A stretch of DNA of 9,526 nucleotides, taken from positions 1 through 9,526 of the forward strand of contig PLGA01000535.1 of NCBI GenBank assembly GCA_003139735.1, read 5' to 3'. Within the stretch, counting starts at the first letter, position 1. Each line of letters starts with the position of its first letter. Both the position numbers and the translations under genes were made by a program. The notes beneath the pieces are model-generated. The model was given only the letters and a program-made list of their open reading frames with translations. It ran no database searches and had not been told where the DNA came from. Positions 6,147 through 9,526 of the stretch are shown here, in pieces. This stretch comes from Bryobacterales bacterium (GTDB lineage Bacteria > Acidobacteriota > Terriglobia > Bryobacterales > Bryobacteraceae).

Positions 6147-6761
6147 ATGAACCTGCCCAAACGGCTTATTGTGGCGATGCTGGCCTTCACGGCGGCGGCG
6201 GCGGCGGACGAAGCCCTGCCAACAGTGATGTTCACTCTGGACCCCCCCGATGGTTACCTGGCGGGAGCGGCGGGTACATCGGTCGGCTGGGGATACACGA
6301 TTAGCGTCACCGACGCCGGCAGTCCCACTTATGTTTTTATCGATGACTTCACATTCGGCGATTCGACGCCAGTCGGCGACTTCTCGTCCTACGACTCCGG
6401 CTATCAGTTCGACGTCCCGTCCAACCCGATAACCGACGGTTCTCCCATCACCGAGCCTTGGTTACTCGGAGCCTCTGGTCTGCAATATGACATTAACCCA
6501 GGTGCGGTGCTTGGGGCCGCAACCGAAGGCGTCATGACCCTGACGTACGATGTTTACGCCGACGCAGCGCAAAACGACCCAATTGAATATGGCTTAAGTA
6601 TAAACGCTCAGTTTGACCTCCAGGATGTAGATGCGGAGGTGTTTGTGAGCGCGCCCGCGGCCACAGCACCGGAACCTGGCGCGGTTACTCTCTTCGTCCT
6701 CGGAGCGTTGGGGTTGCTGCTTCGAAAACGGAGCTTGCGCTGCCCCGTGCCGCGCCAGTGA
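6147..6761 (+). CDS. PEP-CTERM sorting domain-containing exported protein
   Basis: A 204-aa protein from ATG 6147, with GGGAG five bases upstream. Residues 1-20 are a short signal peptide (MNLPKRLIVAMLAF, then an Ala run before DEALP). The mature part is acidic, beta-rich and free of cysteine until the tail. It contains TLDPPDGYLAGAAGTSVGWGYTI in two adjoining parts; the GTSVGWGYTI segment resembles a recurring motif in small PEP-CTERM proteins of Bryobacter/Solibacter-type bacteria. The C-terminus is a classic PEP-CTERM signal: PEP at 175-177, a hydrophobic helix (about 178-192), then LRKRS. The tail runs unusually far past the basic cluster (a further LRCPVPRQ). Known biology of the family: an exosortase recognises the PEP signal and processes the protein at the envelope, often in exopolysaccharide-linked systems. 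No exosortase gene is in the window. It likely shares a transcript with the propeller gene. Molecular function is unknown. Confidence 0.85.
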   Translation: MNLPKRLIVAMLAFTAAAAADEALPTVMFTLDPPDGYLAGAAGTSVGWGYTISVTDAGSPTYVFIDDFTFGDSTPVGDFSSYDSGYQFDVPSNPITDGSPITEPWLLGASGLQYDINPGAVLGAATEGVMTLTYDVYADAAQNDPIEYGLSINAQFDLQDVDAEVFVSAPAATAPEPGAVTLFVLGALGLLLRKRSLRCPVPRQ

Positions 6762-6854
6762 GGTAGTCTACTGAATTTCGCATCATACAAATAAGAACCG
6801 ATCATCGAAGAAACCCATCGATCCTCCGATTACGGATTCCTCCTCCCGTACGGA
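6762..6854. other. Convergent intergenic gap with an imperfect tandem repeat
   Basis: This gap between two convergent genes has no clear intrinsic terminator: there are only weak hairpins and no hairpin with a T-run on either strand. It contains TCCTCCGATTACGGAT (6822-6837) followed by TCCTCCCGTACGGAT (6841-6855), a near-duplicate pair whose second copy runs into the stop codon of the polyferredoxin gene. Each copy has a short self-complementary core (TCCG/CGGA). Confidence 0.4.
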
Positions 6855-7901
6855 TCAAGGGTGCGTGAATTCGTTGGCGTGTGGGATCAGATCGAGGTAT
6901 GTGCTGCTGGGAAGATTGGTGTGCCAATGACCAGTGACACGGGCGTATCCGCAAACGCCCAGGAATAGCGCGGCGATTCCGGCGGCCATCGCCCATGCCG
7001 GCACTCGTTTCGCGCGGGGGGCCGACAAGCACAGGGCGCCAGCCGCGGGGCAAACGGCAACGCACTCCAGGCAACCGGTACATTCGGCGGAACGGATCGT
7101 GACCAGGCGATCCACCGGCAATGCCGCAGGGCAGGCTTTGGCGCACCTCGCGCAATCGATGCACAAGCTGGGATCGCGGCGGATGCGCAAAGGGCTGGCG
7201 AGCGCGGCGAGGCCCATCAGCGCGCCGTATGGGCAGAGATAGCGGCACCAGAAGTTTTGAACGAAGACTGACGCTATTACCAGGATGGCGGTGATGATGC
7301 AGCCGGTCAGGCCCAGGAAGCGGAAGAAGTTGAGCATCTTCACATCGTCGACCACGCCATAGGGTCCACTGAGAAAGGCGCGAATCGCGGGGACCGGCAT
7401 TGAGCCGACTGCATACAGAAACAGCCCCAACAGGATGTATTTCAGACCGCGGAGGGCGATGTCCGCGGGGCGTGGTACGCGGAAATTGCGCCCGAGAATC
7501 GAGCGGCCTAGGCGCCACAAATACTCGGACACGGTTCCCACAGGGCACAACCACCCGCAGAAGCTCTTGCGAAGAATCCACGATGCGGCCAGAAAGGCAA
7601 TCAGCAGGAACATGCCGGCAGGGTGGAGCGCAGGTACGCTGCCCGACATCAGCAGCACCTTGAGGTTCATCAGAGCGGCGATCGGCAGCCAGCCTTCGAC
7701 GCCTGGAGGACGAACGGCGTACGCGGACCGGCCGCCGGTTTCGTAATAACGGACGAACAGGTAGAACTCGGTGCCAATCCAGACATTGAGCGCCAGGAAG
7801 GCCAGTTGAAAGGCGCGGCGCAGCGTTTGAGAATGGTCCTTGCCGGCGCGCTTCAGCAGCTTCTTGCGGGCCTTGATCGGCGGTGGGGCTATAGCGGCCA
7901 T
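6855..7901 (-). CDS. NapH/NosR-like membrane 4Fe-4S polyferredoxin
   Basis: A 348-aa inner-membrane iron-sulfur protein. ATG 7901 is preferred because AGGG lies six bases upstream; ATG 7907, two codons earlier, is possible but has the purines directly against it. A Lys/Arg-rich N-terminus is followed by about five or six membrane segments. Two CxxxCP motifs characteristic of the NapH/NosR/CcoG-type polyferredoxins are present: CGWLCP (Cys115, Cys119) and CRYLCP (Cys219, Cys223). Two 4Fe-4S ferredoxin motifs follow: C247xxC250xxC253xxxC257P and C274xxC277xxC280xxxC284P. A last hydrophobic helix (about 301-320) leads to a C-terminal tail (TGHWHTNLP) predicted outside. Proteins of this family pass electrons between the quinone pool and periplasmic or membrane redox enzymes. 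All cysteines of both clusters are intact. It directly follows the nitric oxide reductase gene (eight bases from stop to start), so it probably serves NO reduction or its maturation. It lacks the FMN-binding domain of full NosR. Confidence 0.85.
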   Translation of the reverse strand: MAAIAPPPIKARKKLLKRAGKDHSQTLRRAFQLAFLALNVWIGTEFYLFVRYYETGGRSAYAVRPPGVEGWLPIAALMNLKVLLMSGSVPALHPAGMFLLIAFLAASWILRKSFCGWLCPVGTVSEYLWRLGRSILGRNFRVPRPADIALRGLKYILLGLFLYAVGSMPVPAIRAFLSGPYGVVDDVKMLNFFRFLGLTGCIITAILVIASVFVQNFWCRYLCPYGALMGLAALASPLRIRRDPSLCIDCARCAKACPAALPVDRLVTIRSAECTGCLECVAVCPAAGALCLSAPRAKRVPAWAMAAGIAALFLGVCGYARVTGHWHTNLPSSTYLDLIPHANEFTHP

Positions 7902-7909
7902 TGGCATCC

Positions 7910-9526
7910 CTACTTGCGCGGCGTCCCGAGTTCCCGCACTTCCCATTCGCCTTCGGCAACGTAACCGGTCTCTTGATACGAGTGGCCGGTCACCAGGCCG
8001 AGAACAAACCAGCCCAGTACCAGGGCGCCCACGGCGAAGATGCTGTCGCCGATCATCCTCATCCAACGCAGTTGGTTCAGGTACCCGCTATGCAGGAACT
8101 CGGCCGAGCGCGCGTACCAGGTTCCATACTGCACCGAAGCCCAGGTCTGCGCCAGACCGATGGGCAATATGCTGATAAGCACCATCAGCGCGAGACCGAT
8201 GTTGATTGCCCAGAAGGCGAACGACAGCGGGCCATTTTTCCACGCCCTGCCAGGAAGAAGAGCCCGCAGGCAGAACAGCATCAGTCCCAAGCCGAGCATG
8301 CCATACACGCCGAACAGCGCCGTGTGGGCGTGCACCGGAGTGGTGTTCAACCCTTGCATGTAATAAAGCGCGATCGGCGGATTGATGAGGAAGCCGAAGA
8401 TCCCCGCGCCCACGAAATTCCAGAACGCAACCGCGATAAAGAAATAGATGGGCCATTTGTACGCGGTTACCCAAATGCGTTGCTGACGGGCACGGGCCAG
8501 CCGGATGTTCTCCCATGCTTCGAAGCCGATCAGCACCAGCGGAACCACTTCCATGGCGCTGAAAACCGCTCCCAATCCCAACACGACGTTCGGCGTTCCG
8601 GCGAAATACAAGTGATGGAACGTGCCGATGATGCCGCCGGAGAGAAACACCACAGTGGAGAACAGGACGGCTCGCGTGGACGTGATCACCGAGAGCAGCT
8701 TGAGCCGGGTCAGCAGGAACGCAATCACCACGGTGGCGAAGACTTCGAAGAAACCCTCCACCCACAGATGCACCACCCACCAGCGCCAGTACTCGGCGGT
8801 GACCAAATTGCTCCGCTCGCCGTACATCAGCCCGGCAGCGTAGAACAGCGGGATGGCGATGCTCGACAGCAGAAACATCAGAAGTAGGGAATGGTTTTCG
8901 TCGCGCCGGGCTAACGCCGGCTTGAGCGCACGCCACATCAGCCATAACCAGAACGTCAGGCCGATGAACAACAGGATCTGCCAGAACCGGCCGAGGTCCA
9001 CATACTCGTAACCTTGCGTGCCGAACCAAAACCAGAGGTTGCCGAGTTTGTGCTGGATGCTCATCCACTCGCCGGCCAGCGATCCCACCACGACGAGGAT
9101 CAGCGCGCCGAACAACAGATTGACGCCGAGCCGCTGGCCCTTCGGTTCCGAGCCGCTGACGGCCGGGGCGAGGTAGAGCCCCGTCGCGAGCCAGGACGTC
9201 GCAATCCAGAAGAGGCCAAGCTGCAAGTGCCAGGTCCGCGCCACGCTGTAGGGCAGTATGCGATCGAGCGGAATTCCGTAGAAGCCAGACCCTTCGACGC
9301 CGTAGTGCGCCACGATGGCGCCGAGCCCGACTTGAACCACCCACAACGCCGCCACGACGAAAAAATACTTCACCGTGGCTCTTTGTGAGGCGGTCGGCCT
9401 GAGGCCAAGCAACGGATCGCTCTCCGGGAGAAGCTCTCCGGCCACCGTCCGAGGCTGCGAACCAAAGTACCAGACCATGCCGCCCACTCCGGCCAGCAGC
9501 AGAACGAAACTGGCGATGCTCCACAC
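7910..9526 (-). CDS. norB: Quinol-type nitric oxide reductase (qNOR), 5' end beyond the window
   Basis: The visible 538 residues are the catalytic part of a heme-copper oxidase superfamily NO reductase (2 NO to N2O at a heme b3/non-heme FeB centre). Residue numbers are within this fragment. They fit Pseudomonas cNorB: low-spin heme His at 100 (RTWHLQL); FeB ligands His253 and Glu257 (HLWVEGFFE, Glu261 also kept) and His304-His305 (GTFHHLYF); Glu326; and heme ligands His399 and His401 (PVHAHTALFG). The spacings 253-257-304/305-326 equal those of cNorB 207-211-258/259-280. About a dozen membrane helices are visible. The fragment opens with an extra helix and a linker before the first canonical helix, as in quinol-type enzymes. 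Their total length is about 740-780 aa, so roughly 200 N-terminal residues (first helix and periplasmic domain) are off the window. The GTG at the very edge is not the start. It is followed at once by the polyferredoxin gene. The symbol norZ is also used. Confidence 0.93.
   Translation of the reverse strand: MWSIASFVLLLAGVGGMVWYFGSQPRTVAGELLPESDPLLGLRPTASQRATVKYFFVVAALWVVQVGLGAIVAHYGVEGSGFYGIPLDRILPYSVARTWHLQLGLFWIATSWLATGLYLAPAVSGSEPKGQRLGVNLLFGALILVVVGSLAGEWMSIQHKLGNLWFWFGTQGYEYVDLGRFWQILLFIGLTFWLWLMWRALKPALARRDENHSLLLMFLLSSIAIPLFYAAGLMYGERSNLVTAEYWRWWVVHLWVEGFFEVFATVVIAFLLTRLKLLSVITSTRAVLFSTVVFLSGGIIGTFHHLYFAGTPNVVLGLGAVFSAMEVVPLVLIGFEAWENIRLARARQQRIWVTAYKWPIYFFIAVAFWNFVGAGIFGFLINPPIALYYMQGLNTTPVHAHTALFGVYGMLGLGLMLFCLRALLPGRAWKNGPLSFAFWAINIGLALMVLISILPIGLAQTWASVQYGTWYARSAEFLHSGYLNQLRWMRMIGDSIFAVGALVLGWFVLGLVTGHSYQETGYVAEGEWEVRELGTPRK

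Noticed and set aside
6762..6854. Bidirectional terminator between the PEP-CTERM and polyferredoxin genes
   Set aside because: Only 4-5 bp stems were found and no T-run follows on either strand.
7902..8066. Longer N-terminus for the polyferredoxin reaching into the qNOR gene
   Set aside because: This stretch is out-of-frame sequence of the qNOR C-terminus, Arg-rich and without motifs. The ATG at 7901 or 7907 follows the qNOR stop directly.
7910..9526. Nitric oxide dismutase (Nod-like) instead of NO reductase
   Set aside because: The FeB histidines and the catalytic glutamate are all present at cNorB spacing. Nod-like proteins carry substitutions at these positions.

Overview
The window looks like chromosomal DNA of an acidobacterium, most likely of the Solibacteres/Bryobacterales type. 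This is inferred from gene content, not from a marker gene. It is GC-rich throughout. It carries a large secreted PIG-L deacetylase fusion, an outer-membrane protein of the Phenol_MetA_deg type, a secreted propeller protein ending in an InlB-type repeat, a small PEP-CTERM protein, and a quinol-type nitric oxide reductase paired with a membrane polyferredoxin.

Layout. Bases 1-105 are the 3' remnant of an ISAzo13-family transposase on the + strand, broken off just short of the 3' end of the next gene. Bases 130-2943 (- strand) encode a 937-aa exported PIG-L (LmbE-like) protein with a C-terminal GATase/ThuA-like part. A divergent intergenic region (2944-3118) separates it from a + strand block of three exported proteins: an outer-membrane barrel (3119-3985), a TTG-started propeller protein (4287-6125) and a PEP-CTERM protein (6147-6761). 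The 301-base gap between the first two of these is not simply empty. It holds nested complementary segments, a second 9-bp hairpin ending five bases before a strong Shine-Dalgarno, and a competing copy of one pairing strand, so it reads like a structured 5' leader.

After a 93-base convergent gap, the - strand carries a tightly packed pair. A quinol-type nitric oxide reductase (7910-9526, 5' end off the window) is followed within a few bases by a NapH/NosR-like membrane polyferredoxin (6855-7901). These two are presumably co-transcribed and would act together in NO detoxification or respiration at the inner membrane.

The + strand block probably makes envelope or surface proteins. The last two genes are 21 bases apart and are likely one transcript under the structured leader. 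The PEP-CTERM tail implies an exosortase elsewhere in the genome. I see no complete mobile element, RNA gene or CRISPR array, and no phage genes or defence system. The least explained element is the leader at about 4123-4289.
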